From Salinicoccus sp. YB14-2 (GTDB taxonomy: Bacteria > Bacillota > Bacilli > Staphylococcales > Salinicoccaceae), in NCBI RefSeq assembly GCF_001265075.1, contig NZ_LFKO01000001.1, positions 626,627-690,626 of the forward strand: a stretch of 64,000 bases of DNA, written 5' to 3'. A model generated the notes under the pieces. That model searched no databases. It worked only from the letters and a program-made list of their open reading frames with translations, and had not been told where the DNA came from. The position numbers and the translations under genes were made by a program. This document shows, one piece after another, positions 46,754 to 59,734 of this stretch; position 1 is the stretch's first letter; every line of letters begins with the position of its first letter.

Positions 46754-48028
46754 CTAATCTCTGATTTGACCGGAGCCTTCCACAACATATTTATAACTCG
46801 TTAATGCTTCTAATCCCATCGGTCCTCTGGCATGCAGCTTCTGTGTGCTGATGCCGATTTCTCCGCCGAATCCAAACATTTCCCCATCAGAAAAACGGGT
46901 TGATGCATTAACATAAACAGCTGCGGAATCCACATCATTCAGGAAGTCCTGTATAGCCTGATAATCGGTCGCCACGATGACATCTGAATGTCCTGTGGAG
47001 TATTTCTCTATATGTCCGATTGCATCGTCGTAACCATCAACCACTTTCACCGCGATATCATATCCGAGATACTCATCCGTATAATCCGACTCTTCTGCAG
47101 GTACAGCATGTTCGACTAAATCCAAGACGGTTTCATCACCATGGATAGTCACCCCTGCAGCGTCGAGGGCTGCCGCCAGTTCAGGCAATACTTCGGAAGC
47201 AGTACTTTTATCCACCAATAAAGTTTCCAAAGCGTTACAGACGGACACTCTGTGAGTTTTTGCGTTAACGAGTATCGATTTTGCCATGTCGATATCCGCT
47301 GATTCGTGAACATACATATGACAGTTCCCCGTTCCTGTTTCAATAACCGGTACTGTGGCCTGTTTCAGCACCGCCTGGATCAATCCGGCACCACCTCTTG
47401 GTATGAGACAGTCCACACCTTCATTGAACTGCATGAACTCCGCTGCAAGCTCTCTGGATGGATCTGTGATGAGCTGGATGCTGTCTTTCGGTACATTCGT
47501 TTTCGATAAGCCGTCCTGCAGCACTTCCACAATTGCCTCGTTGCTGTTCATCGCCTCTTTTCCACCACGTAAAATTACAGCATTCCCTGCTTTTAAGCAA
47601 AGACCGGAAGCATCAGCAGTCACATTTGGACGCGATTCATATATGATGCCGATAACACCGAGCGGTACTCTTTTTTTACTGATCGAAAGACCGACTTCAT
47701 TCACCCATTGTCCGTCACTTTTGGTCGTCGGATCTTCAAGGCCAGCCATTTTAACCAGTCCTCCGGCCATGCCTTCGAGTCTCTCTTCATTCAATGTCAG
47801 TCTTTCCACCAATGCTTCGGTCAAGCCATTTTCCTGTCCATTTTTAATATCCTGTGCGTTCGCCTTTAAAATCTTTTCATGATTATCTTTGAGCGCTTCA
47901 GCCATCGCCAGTAGCGCCTCGTTTTTATCCCCTGCCGGCAACACTCTCAAAACTTTCGCCGATTGTTTCGCATTTTTCCCAAGTTGTTCAAGTATGATAT
48001 TTTTTGTCATTGTATTTTCGTTCATCAT
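46754..48028 (-). CDS. proA: Gamma-glutamyl phosphate reductase
   Basis: This 424-residue aldehyde-dehydrogenase-fold enzyme carries the catalytic Cys in KTHRVSVCNALETLL and the NADPH region ILRGGKEAMNSNEA. It reduces gamma-glutamyl phosphate to the semialdehyde in proline synthesis. It starts at an ATG overlapping the proB stop (TGATG), so it is coupled. The C terminus ASTRFSDGEMFGFGGEIGIS is intact. The region 46549-46753 upstream of the cupin gene holds no gene. Confidence 0.96.
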   Translation of the reverse strand: MMNENTMTKNIILEQLGKNAKQSAKVLRVLPAGDKNEALLAMAEALKDNHEKILKANAQDIKNGQENGLTEALVERLTLNEERLEGMAGGLVKMAGLEDPTTKSDGQWVNEVGLSISKKRVPLGVIGIIYESRPNVTADASGLCLKAGNAVILRGGKEAMNSNEAIVEVLQDGLSKTNVPKDSIQLITDPSRELAAEFMQFNEGVDCLIPRGGAGLIQAVLKQATVPVIETGTGNCHMYVHESADIDMAKSILVNAKTHRVSVCNALETLLVDKSTASEVLPELAAALDAAGVTIHGDETVLDLVEHAVPAEESDYTDEYLGYDIAVKVVDGYDDAIGHIEKYSTGHSDVIVATDYQAIQDFLNDVDSAAVYVNASTRFSDGEMFGFGGEIGISTQKLHARGPMGLEALTSYKYVVEGSGQIRD

Positions 48029-48861
48029 CACTCATCTCCCTGTATTAATAATTCCGGCTGTTCTTTTTTGAACAGCGTCCCGACTTCCTGGCCATCCACA
48101 ATATCAAATATGATATTCGGATTTTCAGCAGAAGCGATGACCATGGCCTGATTGTTATCCATCACACGTTTAGCTGCATTCAGTTTCGTTTCCATACCCC
48201 CGGTTGAAAATACAGAACCAGCGCCGCCTGCCATAGCAAGTATTTCATCGCTGATTTCACCCACATAAGGAATAAGTTTTGCTTCTGAATCAGTATGCGG
48301 GTTAGAATCGTACAGACCTTCTATATCACTTAAGATGATTAACATATCTGCTTCTGTCACTTCAGTGACGACTGCAGCCAGAGTATCGTTCTCACCAAAC
48401 TTCGATCTGCGTCCGGATTCATCAACGGACACGGCATCATTTTCATTAATGATTGGAATGATTTTATTTCTAAGCAGTGAATTGATGGTCGTCTGACAGT
48501 TTTCATATGCGTTCGGATAGCTGACGATATCTCTCGTCATCAATATTTGTCCAACGTGCTGGTCATAATGTTGAAAAAAACGGCTGTATAAATTCATTAG
48601 AACACCCTGCCCAACAGAAGCCAGTGCCTGTTTTTCTGCAATGCTGTCAGGATACGCATCCATATTGAGCGTACATGCACCGGCACCTACAGCTCCCGAA
48701 GCCACAAGAATGACATCATGCCCCTGCTGCCTAAGTGTGGAACAGACATAAGCGAGTCGGTCAATCTTATGATAGTTGATTTTGTCTATCGATTTCATTA
48801 TTGAGTTTGTACCGATTTTTATGACTATGCGTTTAGAGTTCTTTGATAATCCAATATTCAT
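48028..48861 (-). CDS. proB: Glutamate 5-kinase, short form without PUA domain
   Basis: This 277-residue protein from the ATG at 48861 (AGGAGTGGTACAT) has an amino-acid-kinase domain: RIVIKIGTNSIM, VASGAVGAGA, INENDAVS, FGENDTLAAVV. The C-terminal PUA domain of the 365-residue form is absent and the protein ends right after the kinase fold, as in streptococcal ProB. In osmotolerant Bacilli proBA makes proline as a compatible solute; that role is possible here. Confidence 0.95.
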   Translation of the reverse strand: MNIGLSKNSKRIVIKIGTNSIMKSIDKINYHKIDRLAYVCSTLRQQGHDVILVASGAVGAGACTLNMDAYPDSIAEKQALASVGQGVLMNLYSRFFQHYDQHVGQILMTRDIVSYPNAYENCQTTINSLLRNKIIPIINENDAVSVDESGRRSKFGENDTLAAVVTEVTEADMLIILSDIEGLYDSNPHTDSEAKLIPYVGEISDEILAMAGGAGSVFSTGGMETKLNAAKRVMDNNQAMVIASAENPNIIFDIVDGQEVGTLFKKEQPELLIQGDE

Positions 48862-48952
48862 ATGTACCACTCCTGAAATTCATAATGATTGTAATTATAC
48901 ATCAAACCGCATATAAATAAACCCTAATAAAAATGAATACGTTTTCATGCAT

Positions 48953-48989
48953 AAAAAATGCAAACCACGACATTTATCGGGGTTTGCAT
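48953..48989 (-). terminator. Terminator of lysS
   Basis: The stem GATGCAAACC / GGTTTGCAT with a loop of about 18 nt is followed by TTTTTTATGC on the minus strand, 17 bp behind lysS. Confidence 0.85.
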
Positions 48990-49005
48990 CTTCTTATTTA
49001 TTTCA

Positions 49006-51550
<2,545 letters not shown>

Positions 51551-51982
51551 TTACCTGCCTGCCGAGTGTCGGGTGCTTTACATTCGGTGCAATTTCTGAA
51601 AGAGGTTCCAACACGAAGCTGCGCAGATGCATTTCTTTATGAGGGATGGACAGATCATCAAGTTCCAGCTCCAAATCTTCATAAAGAAGAATATCTATAT
51701 CTATAATTCTAGGTCCCCAAACTTCTTCTCTGACTCTTCCCAAAGAATGTTCTATTCCCAGTACCGTTTCAAGAAGGCTGAGTGGAGACATACGTGTTTC
51801 GATTTCCACACACATATTCATAAATTCAGGCTGATCTGTCTTACCGTAAGGTTCTGTTTCCAGAATGGATGACCGTTTTTTCACTTGAATATCTTCAAAA
51901 TTATTAAGTGCTGCAATGGATTTTTCCAAGTTCTCTTTGCGATCTCCTAAGTTACTGCCCAGGCCAAGATACACATTTGCCA

Positions 51983-52348
51983 TTAGCTCTCCCGCTTTCT
52001 ATTCAGAGTAATACTCACATTATCATATTGCCCGTCAATCGGCGGACTCGGTTTTGTAATCGTAACTTCTACTTCTTGTATTTTACCATACTGGTCAAAC
52101 AGTGACTGTGAGACTTTTTCTGCGAGATGTTCAATCAGGCTTACAGGCTCACCTTTTATGATGTCTTCAATCAGCTGATAAGCTTCTCCATAATGAACGG
52201 TAGCTTCCAGATCGTCATAGACACCGGCCTTTTTCAAATCCAGGTAAATAGTAACATCGGTGATAAAATACTGTCCCAATACCCGTTCAGCATCCAAAGC
52301 GCCGTGGTAAGCATATGTTTTAATGCCATTTATTTTAATATTATCCAT
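51983..52348 (-). CDS. folB: Dihydroneopterin aldolase
   Basis: This 121-residue protein begins DNIKINGIKTYAYHGALDAE with the conserved Tyr/His/Gly and Glu positions, and the catalytic Lys lies in TITKPSPPIDG. It cleaves dihydroneopterin to the FolK substrate. It overlaps folP by 8 bp. Confidence 0.95.
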   Translation of the reverse strand: MDNIKINGIKTYAYHGALDAERVLGQYFITDVTIYLDLKKAGVYDDLEATVHYGEAYQLIEDIIKGEPVSLIEHLAEKVSQSLFDQYGKIQEVEVTITKPSPPIDGQYDNVSITLNRKRES

Positions 52349-53129
52349 CTAGATCTTCCTGTAGTTTGACATAAGCATCGCTAAGCTCCCTATTGAGTCC
52401 CACATTGTGGACCCTGACCGCCTTCACGCCTTTTTCCATACCATGAATTGTTGTGGCAGCCGTTGCAGTGTCCCTTTCGTCCGCCTTGGACTCACCTTCT
52501 ATGAGTTCCCTGACCATCCGCTTACGGCTGGTTGCCAGAAGAACCGGATAGCCGACTGCGACCAATTCGTCGAGACGTCTCATGACCTCAAGCTCTTCCT
52601 GACGTGTCTTAACAAAACCGATACCCGGATCAAGCCATATATTTTCTTTTTTTACACCGTGCTGAAGTGCAAGGTCTACAGACTCCTGTAATTCCTTGAT
52701 CATATCTTCAACGACATCCTCATATGTTCCATGATCATTGTTGTGCATCAAAAAGATGGGTGCATTAAATTCAGCAGAAACATCGAAAATCGCCTCATCG
52801 TAAGTGCCTCTCCACTGATCATTGATCATCGTCGCTCCTGCTTCCATTGCAGCTCTTGCCACATTCGAACGGAATGTATCTATAGAAATCTCCACTCCAA
52901 AATCTTTAATCGCCTCTATTACAGGTTTTACACGAGAGATTTCTTCCTGCTCAGAAATCTCCGTATATCCCGGACGTGTCGAATAGCCGCCTACATCGAT
53001 GATATCCACACCTTCATCGACCATTTCACGTGCACGGGCCACAGCACTCTCTGTATCACGATATTTACCGCCATCACTGAAAGAATCAGGAGTGATGTTG
53101 AGTATTCCCATGATTTTTAATTTGTTCAT
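52341..53129 (-). CDS. folP: Dihydropteroate synthase
   Basis: This 262-residue TIM-barrel enzyme begins MGILNITPDSFSDGGKY, with VDIIDVGGYSTRPGY as the second signature and WLDPGIGFVKT further on. It joins pABA and the pterin and is the sulfonamide target. No insertion near the pABA loop is apparent. GAGGTATATGTT precedes the ATG; a terminator 120 bp upstream separates it from cysK. Confidence 0.96.
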   Translation of the reverse strand: MNKLKIMGILNITPDSFSDGGKYRDTESAVARAREMVDEGVDIIDVGGYSTRPGYTEISEQEEISRVKPVIEAIKDFGVEISIDTFRSNVARAAMEAGATMINDQWRGTYDEAIFDVSAEFNAPIFLMHNNDHGTYEDVVEDMIKELQESVDLALQHGVKKENIWLDPGIGFVKTRQEELEVMRRLDELVAVGYPVLLATSRKRMVRELIEGESKADERDTATAATTIHGMEKGVKAVRVHNVGLNRELSDAYVKLQEDLDG

Positions 53130-53249
53130 AACATATACCTCTTACTCTTGTAGAATTTGAATAGACATATTATAACATGTTTCAGACTGACGATTCCACA
53201 CTTCAAAATGTCAAATCCGGGAAATGATTCCGTGACTTGAAACATGCAT

Positions 53250-53288
53250 AAAAAAGCTGCAGACAGATTTTGTGATCTGTCTGCAGCA
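53250..53288 (-). terminator. Terminator of cysK
   Basis: The long stem GCTGCAGACAGATC / GATTTGTCTGCAGC-type (53256-53287) is followed by TTTTTTATGC on the minus strand. Confidence 0.9.
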
Positions 53289-53310
53289 TCGCTATATTAG
53301 TTATAATGAT

Positions 53311-54240
53311 TTAGTCATCAAAATTGAATAACGCAGTTGATAAATATCTTTCACCGTTTGACGGCAGGATGACAATGACATTTTTACCTTTGCCCAGTTC
53401 TTTTGCAGCATCAAGACCTGCTTTAACTGCTGCACCTGATGAAATACCGCCGAGTATTCCTTCTTTGGCCGCAAGTTCACGTCCGACTTCCATCGCTTCA
53501 TCATTTGAAACAACAGACACTTCATCATAAACTTCCGTATTTAAAGTTTTTGGCACAAACCCTGCACCGATTCCCTGAATTTTATGCGGACCTGGTTCCT
53601 TGCCGCTTAAAATTGCAGAATCTGTCGGTTCAACTGCATAAATTTTTACATTTGGATGGTGTTCTTTCAACACTTTACCTGCGCCTGTAACAGTACCTCC
53701 TGTACCGATACCGGAAACAAATCCGTCAATTGACAAACCTTCCATCTGGTTGACCAGCTCGACACCGGTTGTTTTCTCATGGATTTCCGGGTTTGCCATG
53801 TTTTCGAACTGTTGAGGCATGAAGTAATTTTCTTTTTCAGCAAGCTCTCCAGCCTTTTTAATTGCACCTTTCATACCGTCCGCACCCGGTGTTAAAACAA
53901 GTTCTGCACCATATGCACGAAGCAGATTACGGCGTTCTTTACTCATTGTGTCCGGCATCACTAAAGTTGTTTTATAGCCTTTACTTGCTGCAACCATAGC
54001 CAGGCCGATACCTGTGTTACCACTGGTCGGCTCCACAATCATTGTATCTTTTGTAAGTTTCCCTTCTTTTTCAGCTGCTTCAATCATCGCTAAAGCAATT
54101 CTGTCTTTAACTGAGCTTCCAGGGTTCATGAATTCCAATTTTACATATACATCTGCACTGTTTTCATCGGTAAGACTGTTCAATTTTACTAGAGGTGTGT
54201 TGCCAATCGTCTCTGAAATGTTATTGTAAACTTTGCTCAA
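53311..54240 (-). CDS. cysK: Cysteine synthase A (O-acetylserine sulfhydrylase)
   Basis: This 309-residue PLP enzyme has its PLP lysine in [12 protein letters not shown] and the substrate loop [10 protein letters not shown]. It makes cysteine from O-acetylserine and sulfide, with O-acetylserine supplied by CysE. The TTG at 54240 ([10 protein letters not shown]) is preferred as start because it is nine bases after AAAGGGAG; the GTG at 54249 touches the binding site. Confidence 0.95.
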   Translation of the reverse strand: MSKVYNNISETIGNTPLVKLNSLTDENSADVYVKLEFMNPGSSVKDRIALAMIEAAEKEGKLTKDTMIVEPTSGNTGIGLAMVAASKGYKTTLVMPDTMSKERRNLLRAYGAELVLTPGADGMKGAIKKAGELAEKENYFMPQQFENMANPEIHEKTTGVELVNQMEGLSIDGFVSGIGTGGTVTGAGKVLKEHHPNVKIYAVEPTDSAILSGKEPGPHKIQGIGAGFVPKTLNTEVYDEVSVVSNDEAMEVGRELAAKEGILGGISSGAAVKAGLDAAKELGKGKNVIVILPSNGERYLSTALFNFDD

Positions 54241-54308
54241 AATAAGCACTCCCTTTTCCTAGTATACTGCTATGAATAATATAGCATGAAAATGATACCT
54301 TATCAATA

Positions 54309-55181
54309 TTAATGCGTAATCAATTCTTTCAATTCTTCGCCTTCAATCCAAACTTTATTGCGGCAGAAATGGCAGTCGGCTTCCGCCCCGCCATCTTCCT
54401 TGATCATGGTCATGATTTCTGCAGGATCCAGAGCCGAAATCGCATTTAAGAAACGCTCTTTCGAACAATTGCATTCGAAGGATACCGGCATTTCACTCAG
54501 CTCTCTCCAGTTCTTTTCCCCAATCGCAGCATCTATAATCTCGCGCGGGCTGAGTCCATTGTCAATCTGTTGTGAAACAGGTGTCATTTCTTTGGATATG
54601 TCATCCAGAAAATCAAACGTTTCTTCGCTTGCACCAGGCAGTACCTGGATGATGAAGCCACCTGAGGCCTTAACAGTATTATCGGGATTCACCAGCACGC
54701 CAAGACCGACAATGGAAGGTACTTGTTCACTCGTGTAGAAATAATAAGCAAAGTCTTCGCCTATTTCACCCGATACAATTTCCGTAGAACCAGTAAAATG
54801 TTCTTTTAATCCGATGTCTTTTACAACTCTCAAGTAACCGTCTGTTCCCACGGCTCTTCTGACATCCAGTTTTCCTGAATCATTCAGGTCAAAGTGTACT
54901 TCCGGATTACCGAGGTAACCTCTGACGTGGCCCTTGGCATCACTGTCAGCAACGATTGCACCGATTGGTCCTCCACCCTCGATCGTGGCAGTCACTTTCT
55001 CTTCATTTTTAAGCATCGCACCCATCAGTACAGCAGCTGTCATTGAGCGGCCAAGAGCTGCAGCAGCTGTCGGATAAGCGCCGTGACGGCCTACCGCTTC
55101 ATTGATAGTTTCTGTTGTATCAACAGCAAGTATCCGTATTTCATCATTTAAACCAAGTCCTCTAACTAAATAATCACTCAT
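54309..55181 (-). CDS. hslO: Redox-regulated chaperone Hsp33
   Basis: This 290-residue protein has the N-terminal domain with GRSMTAAVLMGAML and a C-terminal zinc switch with Cys in FECNCSKERF and CHFCRNKVW (CxC and CxxC). It is a holdase turned on by oxidation. CAGGAGGATAAAT precedes the ATG. It stands between ftsH and cysK as in other Staphylococcaceae. Confidence 0.97.
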   Translation of the reverse strand: MSDYLVRGLGLNDEIRILAVDTTETINEAVGRHGAYPTAAAALGRSMTAAVLMGAMLKNEEKVTATIEGGGPIGAIVADSDAKGHVRGYLGNPEVHFDLNDSGKLDVRRAVGTDGYLRVVKDIGLKEHFTGSTEIVSGEIGEDFAYYFYTSEQVPSIVGLGVLVNPDNTVKASGGFIIQVLPGASEETFDFLDDISKEMTPVSQQIDNGLSPREIIDAAIGEKNWRELSEMPVSFECNCSKERFLNAISALDPAEIMTMIKEDGGAEADCHFCRNKVWIEGEELKELITH

Positions 55182-55201
55182 ATTTATCCTCCTGAATTAT
55201 T

Positions 55202-55226
55202 AAAAGTCGCCTTGCGGCGACTTTTA
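55202..55226 (-). terminator. Terminator between ftsH and hslO
   Basis: The perfect stem AAAAGTCGCC / GGCGACTTTT with a 4-5 nt loop ends in TTTTAATAATT and lies 7 bp behind ftsH. It overlaps the hslO leader. Confidence 0.75.
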
Positions 55227-55232
55227 AGTTGA

Positions 55233-57329
55233 TTAATCTCTTCGATTATTATTTTCCCACTCTTCTTCACGTCTCTTTTGTTCATCGACACCTGAATTAT
55301 CTTCACGCTGTTCCGGTTTTTCCGCCATGTCCGGACGCTCTTCAAGTTCGCGGTTGTTCTCTGTGTTGCCCGTGCTGTTATCAGAACCGTCTTTATCATC
55401 GACTTCTTTCTTCACTTCGTCGTATGACTTGCCGATTTTTTCATCATCTGAATCATCTGCTGTGTGATCTTCAAAGTTTCTCTCAGGCAGTTTGCCATCG
55501 TAGAATAAACCTTCGATTTGTTCGCGATCCAATGTTTCCACTTCAAGCAGTGTTTCAGCAATCAGTACCAGCTGATCTTTGTGGTCAGTCAGTATTTGAC
55601 GGCATCGCTCATATTGGGTCTTAACAATATTTTGCATTTCCTGATCGATTTCATATGCAATCTTATCTGAATAGTTAGGATCTGACTGCATATCTTTACC
55701 AAGGAATACCTGCCCGTTCGATTCACCGAACTGCAACGGTCCGAGCTTATCACTCATACCGTATTCTGTAACCATTTTACGTGCGATGCTTGTCGAGCGC
55801 TGGAAGTCATTGTGGGCACCTGTGGATACTTCACCGAAGTTGATTTCTTCGGAGACACGTCCGCCGAGCAGGCCGACAATCTTATCCTCAAGCTCCGGCT
55901 TGGTCATGAAGTAACGGTCTTCACGCGGCAGCATAACAGCATATCCGCCTGCCTGTCCGCGCGGAACAATCGTCACTTTGTGCACCATGTCAGCGTCGTC
56001 AAGTACCATCCCGATTATTGTGTGTCCCGCTTCGTGGAATGCAACAATATTTCTTTCTTTTTCGGAAATGATCTTGCTCTTCTTGGCAGGTCCTGCAATC
56101 ACTCTGTCTGTCGCTTCATCGACATCGCGCATATCAATCTTCGCCTTGTTATGTCTGGCGGCAACCAGGGCTGCTTCATTCAGCAGGTTCTCAAGGTCTG
56201 CACCAGTAAATCCTGGAGTACGCTGCGCAATTGCTTTCAAATCAACCGTGTCATCTAGCGGTTTGTTACGTGCATGCACTTTCAGCACCGCTTCACGGCC
56301 TCTCACATCCGGTCTGCCTACTTGTATCTGTCTGTCGAAACGGCCCGGACGCAGTAACGCAGGGTCAAGGATATCGGGTCTGTTCGTTGCTGCAATCATG
56401 ATGATACCTTCGTTTTCACCAAAGCCGTCCATCTCTACAAGAAGCTGGTTCAATGTCTGCTCACGTTCATCATGACCGCCGCCGACTCCAGCCCCACGCT
56501 GACGTCCCACTGCATCAATCTCATCTATAAAGATGATACAAGGTGCATTCTTTTTCGCATTTTCAAACAGATCACGTACACGTGATGCACCGACACCAAC
56601 GAACATTTCAACGAAATCAGAACCACTGATTGAGAAGAATGGCACGCCCGCTTCGCCTGCAACGGCTCTTGCAATCAATGTCTTACCCGTACCCGGAGGG
56701 CCGACCAATAAAACACCTTTAGGAATACGTGCACCGATTCTGTCAAAACGACGGTGATCTTTCAGGAAGTCCACGACTTCTATCAATTCCTGTTTCTCTT
56801 CATCTGCACCGGCAACATCGTCAAATCGAACTTTTTTCTTATTCTGGTCATAAAGCTTTGCCTTAGACTTGCCAAAGTTCATCATTTTGCCGCCGCCACC
56901 GCCGCCGCCTTGCGCCTGACTCATTAAGAATAAAAACAGGAACAAGATGATCAATAACGGTATGAATGTAAATAACATTGTCGTCCAAGGACTCTGTTCA
57001 TCTGCAGGCTGTACTGCAAAGTTCAATCCATCCTGGGCTCTTGCTGTGTCTAAAATACTGTCCAAGTCGCTCGCACTGTTGTAAGGAATCACTGATGTGA
57101 ACGATTCCTGCTCTTCCTGTCCGCTCAAGCGTCCTTCGATTAAGTAAACATTTCTGTCAGGCTTAATGTTCATTTCCTCAACATTGCCAGATTCCAATTG
57201 TTCAATGAATTCATTATATTGAAGTTCTTCTTCAAGTTCGGAAGAACCATTAAACTGTGAAAATATACCAAACATGATGACTACTAATACTAAGATTAGT
57301 ATAATATTACGCCCTGTATTCTTCGGCAT
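55233..57329 (-). CDS. ftsH: ATP-dependent zinc metalloprotease FtsH
   Basis: This 698-residue protein has two N-terminal membrane spans (about residues 8-27 and 112-134), the AAA+ domain ([20 protein letters not shown] in the second region), and the zinc site HEAGH near residue 425. The C-terminal 80 residues are hydrophilic and very acidic, as in staphylococci. It degrades membrane and regulatory proteins. TTAGAAATGGAGGAGTATGA precedes the ATG. Confidence 0.97.
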   Translation of the reverse strand: MPKNTGRNIILILVLVVIMFGIFSQFNGSSELEEELQYNEFIEQLESGNVEEMNIKPDRNVYLIEGRLSGQEEQESFTSVIPYNSASDLDSILDTARAQDGLNFAVQPADEQSPWTTMLFTFIPLLIILFLFLFLMSQAQGGGGGGGKMMNFGKSKAKLYDQNKKKVRFDDVAGADEEKQELIEVVDFLKDHRRFDRIGARIPKGVLLVGPPGTGKTLIARAVAGEAGVPFFSISGSDFVEMFVGVGASRVRDLFENAKKNAPCIIFIDEIDAVGRQRGAGVGGGHDEREQTLNQLLVEMDGFGENEGIIMIAATNRPDILDPALLRPGRFDRQIQVGRPDVRGREAVLKVHARNKPLDDTVDLKAIAQRTPGFTGADLENLLNEAALVAARHNKAKIDMRDVDEATDRVIAGPAKKSKIISEKERNIVAFHEAGHTIIGMVLDDADMVHKVTIVPRGQAGGYAVMLPREDRYFMTKPELEDKIVGLLGGRVSEEINFGEVSTGAHNDFQRSTSIARKMVTEYGMSDKLGPLQFGESNGQVFLGKDMQSDPNYSDKIAYEIDQEMQNIVKTQYERCRQILTDHKDQLVLIAETLLEVETLDREQIEGLFYDGKLPERNFEDHTADDSDDEKIGKSYDEVKKEVDDKDGSDNSTGNTENNRELEERPDMAEKPEQREDNSGVDEQKRREEEWENNNRRD

Positions 57330-57401
57330 TCATACTCCTCCATTTCTAATACACTAAAAGAGATAATATCATAATTTATTAATCTACTTCCACTGATATG
57401 T

Positions 57402-57941
57402 TTACGAATAGAACTCCGGTTTAAGCAACCCGATATAAGGCAGGTTCCTGTATTTTTCATCGAAATCCAATCCATAACCAACTACAAAACCGTCAGGAAT
57501 TTCAGTTCCTATGTATTTAACATCCACATGCAGCTTCCTGTTAACCGGCTTATCCAGTAATGTAACAATTTCAATCGATGCAGCATTACGGGATTTGATC
57601 AGATTGATAATTGAGTTCAATGTTGTCCCGGTTTCAATGATATCTTCCACTATTAATATGTGTCTGCCATCAACCGAACCGGATAAATCTTTTAAAATCT
57701 GAACTTCACCTGTTGATTTCGTTCCTACATAGCTGGAAACATCCATAAAATCGATTTCCAGATGTGTGTCGATTTTTTTGATAAGATCTCCCATAAACAG
57801 GACCGAACCTTTTAACAAACCGACTAGTATAGGTGTTTTGCCTTCATAATCTTGTCTTATGGTTTCACCAAGATCTGTAACAATCCGGTCGATATCTTCT
57901 TCTGATAAGACCACTTCACTAATATCATTATTCAAACTCAT
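57402..57941 (-). CDS. hpt: Hypoxanthine-guanine phosphoribosyltransferase
   Basis: This 179-residue protein has the PRPP-binding motif VEDIIETGTTLN and LLKGSVLFMGDL. It salvages hypoxanthine and guanine. It begins 4 bp after tilS, with AGGAG eight bases before the ATG. In B. subtilis the TilS-HprT pair also regulates ftsH transcription; the same order is kept here. Confidence 0.97.
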   Translation of the reverse strand: MSLNNDISEVVLSEEDIDRIVTDLGETIRQDYEGKTPILVGLLKGSVLFMGDLIKKIDTHLEIDFMDVSSYVGTKSTGEVQILKDLSGSVDGRHILIVEDIIETGTTLNSIINLIKSRNAASIEIVTLLDKPVNRKLHVDVKYIGTEIPDGFVVGYGLDFDEKYRNLPYIGLLKPEFYS

Positions 57942-57945
57942 GAGT

Positions 57946-59208
57946 TTACTCCTTTGAAATATTTAAGCCTTTATAATTTTCTCGTGGTTTAATTATATTA
58001 TATATTGTTCCGAGTGCAATAACTTCATTGCTCTTATTTATAATTAAAGGGATTTTACGACGTTCCTCGACAGGAATTTTTTCATCGATGAAAACTCTCG
58101 ATATTTTTTTCGTACCCACATGCGGCAGACGTATAACATCACCGTCTGCCTTCGATCTGACAGTCAAAGGCAGCATATCCTCCGGAAGCTCCACGTCCAG
58201 CCTGTGGCCATTAAAAAAATATCGCCCACTGTGACTGATTAAAAAACTCTTGTCTGTCGACTTTACATTATATTCCTCTGCATTATCAATATATACATCA
58301 TCATATCTCAACATGATCCGTTTATTACCTATTGAAAGATCGGTTTGAGGCAGTTCACTTTGTATTATATTGATCGTTTCTTCGATGAATTTACGGCTTG
58401 GAGTCACATTGCGGCAGTTCATCCATTTCTTGAGGATGAAGACTTTGATAATATGCGACTGCTTTTGAAATGCCCGCCTGGAAAACATACCGTCTGAGGA
58501 ACGGTCTAAAAATTCCGATGCTTTAATATTTGCAAGTTGTTTTAACGCGTCAAAATCATCTGCGACCTGGGAGAGGCTTTCTTCATGCAGGTTTTCATTC
58601 TCTTTAATATTCCCGGCAATGTGATGCCTGATATAATTCCTTGTGTAATCATCTTCGGCATTTGTAGCATCTTCAAAGTAGTGCACATTATACCGCTGCT
58701 GATAACGCCTGATGTCAACTTTCAACAAATTAAGCAGCGGCCTCGCCACCGCCATATCGTTGATGACATTGTCTTCCTTTATGCCGAGCGTACGATTCAG
58801 GTGCCTGTTCGTCAGCAGCTGATGAAGAACAGTTTCAAAATGATCATCCTTGTGATGCGCAGTCAACAGAACATCCGCACCGCAAGCTTTATATTCATCT
58901 GCAAAAAAACGGTATCGCATCTCTCTTGCCTTCCCCTGTGAAAATTCCCCGCCCATGGAGAGGTGTTTCACTGCCACCGTATGATCGTTCTCTTTTGCCA
59001 GCTGCTTTATATACTGCTCTTCTTCCTCCGACTCTTTGCGCACACCATGATTGACGTGGAACAAAACGAGCTTTTGATAAGTATTTCTATACTCATGAGT
59101 TAACTGGTGATACAAAACCATCGAGTCCATACCGCCTGAAATCGCGAGCGCAACAGTATCTGATTTCTGCCATTTTATATTTGCGAGTTTAAATCTGCCT
59201 TCTAACAT
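57946..59208 (-). CDS. tilS: tRNA(Ile)-lysidine synthase
   Basis: This 420-residue PP-loop ATPase has SGGMDSMV at residues 24-31 and TAHHKDDHFET. It converts C34 of tRNA-Ile(CAU) to lysidine so that AUA is read as Ile. C-terminal TilS domains are present (GTKKISRVFIDEKIPVEERR). The common SGGxDS position has Met, which is ordinary. Confidence 0.96.
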   Translation of the reverse strand: MLEGRFKLANIKWQKSDTVALAISGGMDSMVLYHQLTHEYRNTYQKLVLFHVNHGVRKESEEEEQYIKQLAKENDHTVAVKHLSMGGEFSQGKAREMRYRFFADEYKACGADVLLTAHHKDDHFETVLHQLLTNRHLNRTLGIKEDNVINDMAVARPLLNLLKVDIRRYQQRYNVHYFEDATNAEDDYTRNYIRHHIAGNIKENENLHEESLSQVADDFDALKQLANIKASEFLDRSSDGMFSRRAFQKQSHIIKVFILKKWMNCRNVTPSRKFIEETINIIQSELPQTDLSIGNKRIMLRYDDVYIDNAEEYNVKSTDKSFLISHSGRYFFNGHRLDVELPEDMLPLTVRSKADGDVIRLPHVGTKKISRVFIDEKIPVEERRKIPLIINKSNEVIALGTIYNIIKPRENYKGLNISKE

Positions 59209-59226
59209 TTCAGATCTCCAACTTGT

Positions 59227-59263
59227 ATTTAAAATAAAATAAGACGATTACAAGAATCGCCTT
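59227..59263 (-). terminator. Terminator behind yabR
   Basis: The stem AAGGCGATT / AATCGTCTT (one G-U) with a short loop is followed by ATTTTATTTT on the minus strand, 5 bp behind the S1-domain gene and 18 bp before tilS. Confidence 0.7.
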
Positions 59264-59268
59264 AATTT

Positions 59269-59649
59269 TTATCTGCGTCCGCGTCCGCCGCGACGAGATT
59301 CTGCTTGTCTCTTAATCGTGGAAAGTCGATCTTCACTATCTTTAAGGAAAGACGATAGTTTCTTCTCAAAATCTTCCGGTGATGGTTCTTTACGCGGTCT
59401 TGGTTTAGGCTTCTGTTCTTTAGCCTTTTTAATCGACAGGCTGATTTTGCCGTCATCACCGACAGACAGTACTTTAACCTCTACTTCCTGGCCAATGCTC
59501 AGATGATCATTGATGTCTTCTACATATTGATCTGCCACTTCACTGATGTGTACGAGTCCGTTCTTTCTTTCCGGTAATTCGACAAAAGCACCGAAATGTT
59601 TAATACCTGTGACTTTCCCTATGATTTTACTGCCCACTTCAACTGACAT
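59269..59649 (-). CDS. S1-domain RNA-binding protein YabR
   Basis: This 126-residue protein has an N-terminal S1 domain (VGSKIIGKVTGIKHFGAFVE, LVHISEVADQYV, ISLSIKKA) and a basic tail rich in Lys, Arg and Pro ending RRGGRGRR. The family associates with the ribosome or polynucleotide phosphorylase-like complexes; its exact role is open. GGGAGGATAA precedes the ATG. Confidence 0.9.
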   Translation of the reverse strand: MSVEVGSKIIGKVTGIKHFGAFVELPERKNGLVHISEVADQYVEDINDHLSIGQEVEVKVLSVGDDGKISLSIKKAKEQKPKPRPRKEPSPEDFEKKLSSFLKDSEDRLSTIKRQAESRRGGRGRR

Positions 59650-59703
59650 GTTTATATATTATCCTCCCAATTACTGTTATCTCTATTTATAATACTATAA
59701 AAA

Positions 59704-59734
59704 TGAAAAATAATCATTACATATGTAATGATTA
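59704..59734 (-). terminator. Terminator overlapping the divIC stop codon
   Basis: The perfect 24-bp palindrome TAATCATTACAT / ATGTAATGATTA (59711-59734) is followed by TTTTTCATTTTT. Its first three bases on the minus strand are the TAA stop of divIC. Confidence 0.85.
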
